The notes below the pieces were generated by a model. That model was not told where the DNA came from, did not search any database, and saw nothing but the letters and a program-made list of their open reading frames with translations. The translations under genes were made by a program, and so were the position numbers. Below, one piece after another: positions 6,682 to 6,712 of a stretch of DNA of 6,712 nt. Location of the stretch: assembly GCA_023131935.1 (NCBI GenBank), contig JAGLYY010000126.1, positions 1-6,712 on the forward strand. The letters are read 5' to 3'. This stretch comes from Spirochaetales bacterium (GTDB lineage: Bacteria; Spirochaetota; Spirochaetia; JAGLYY01). The first letter of the stretch is position 1, and each line of letters opens with the position of its first letter.

Positions 6682-6712
6682 CTCTGTTGATCAGTATCTT
6701 GCCCCGGCCTTT

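Noticed and set aside
6682..6712. Downstream end of the window as a terminator for hcp
   Set aside because: No stem with a following T tract can be seen in the 31 bases available; a structure may lie beyond the window.

Overview
The window holds four protein genes, no RNA genes and no mobile elements. Moderate base composition, a hybrid cluster protein with the N-terminal cysteine spacing of strict anaerobes, and rich two-component signalling suggest a free-living anaerobic or facultative bacterium. A spirochaete or a Desulfobacterota-type organism is plausible, but the sequence alone does not settle this.

Layout. Positions 1-72 are a short downstream flank with nothing recognisable. Positions 73-3171 (minus strand) encode a 1032-residue membrane histidine kinase: a 7TM-type N-terminus plus two further helices, then GAF, a cysteine-containing PAS, HisKA and HATPase. 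Its C-terminus is unusual, resembling the N-acyl amino acid synthase (FeeM) / LuxI branch of the GNAT fold. An AT-rich divergent region (3172-3257) carries two nested perfect inverted repeats. Rightward from there run a small membrane methyltransferase of the ICMT/PEMT type (3258-3821) and, overlapping it by 8 bases, a REC-HD-GYP response regulator predicted to degrade cyclic di-GMP (3814-4902). After a 144-base gap comes hcp (5047-6681), the hybrid cluster protein / hydroxylamine reductase. Upstream of hcp is a perfect FNR-type palindrome centred 41.5 bases before the predicted transcription start. Positions 6682-6712 show nothing recognisable.

How the genes may work together. The kinase has no receiver domain of its own, and the only response regulator in view is the divergent REC-HD-GYP protein, so the two are probably partners. 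The kinase also carries an acyl-signal-synthase-like domain, and a lipid-type carboxyl/phospholipid methyltransferase is co-transcribed with the regulator. The locus could therefore be a compact system that makes and senses an acylated signal and outputs to c-di-GMP. The logic recalls RpfF/RpfC/RpfG (DSF) and PhcB/PhcS/PhcR (3-hydroxy fatty acid methyl ester), but the parts differ. This is inference. hcp appears to be a separate unit controlled by an FNR/HcpR-type regulator in response to oxygen limitation or nitrosative stress.
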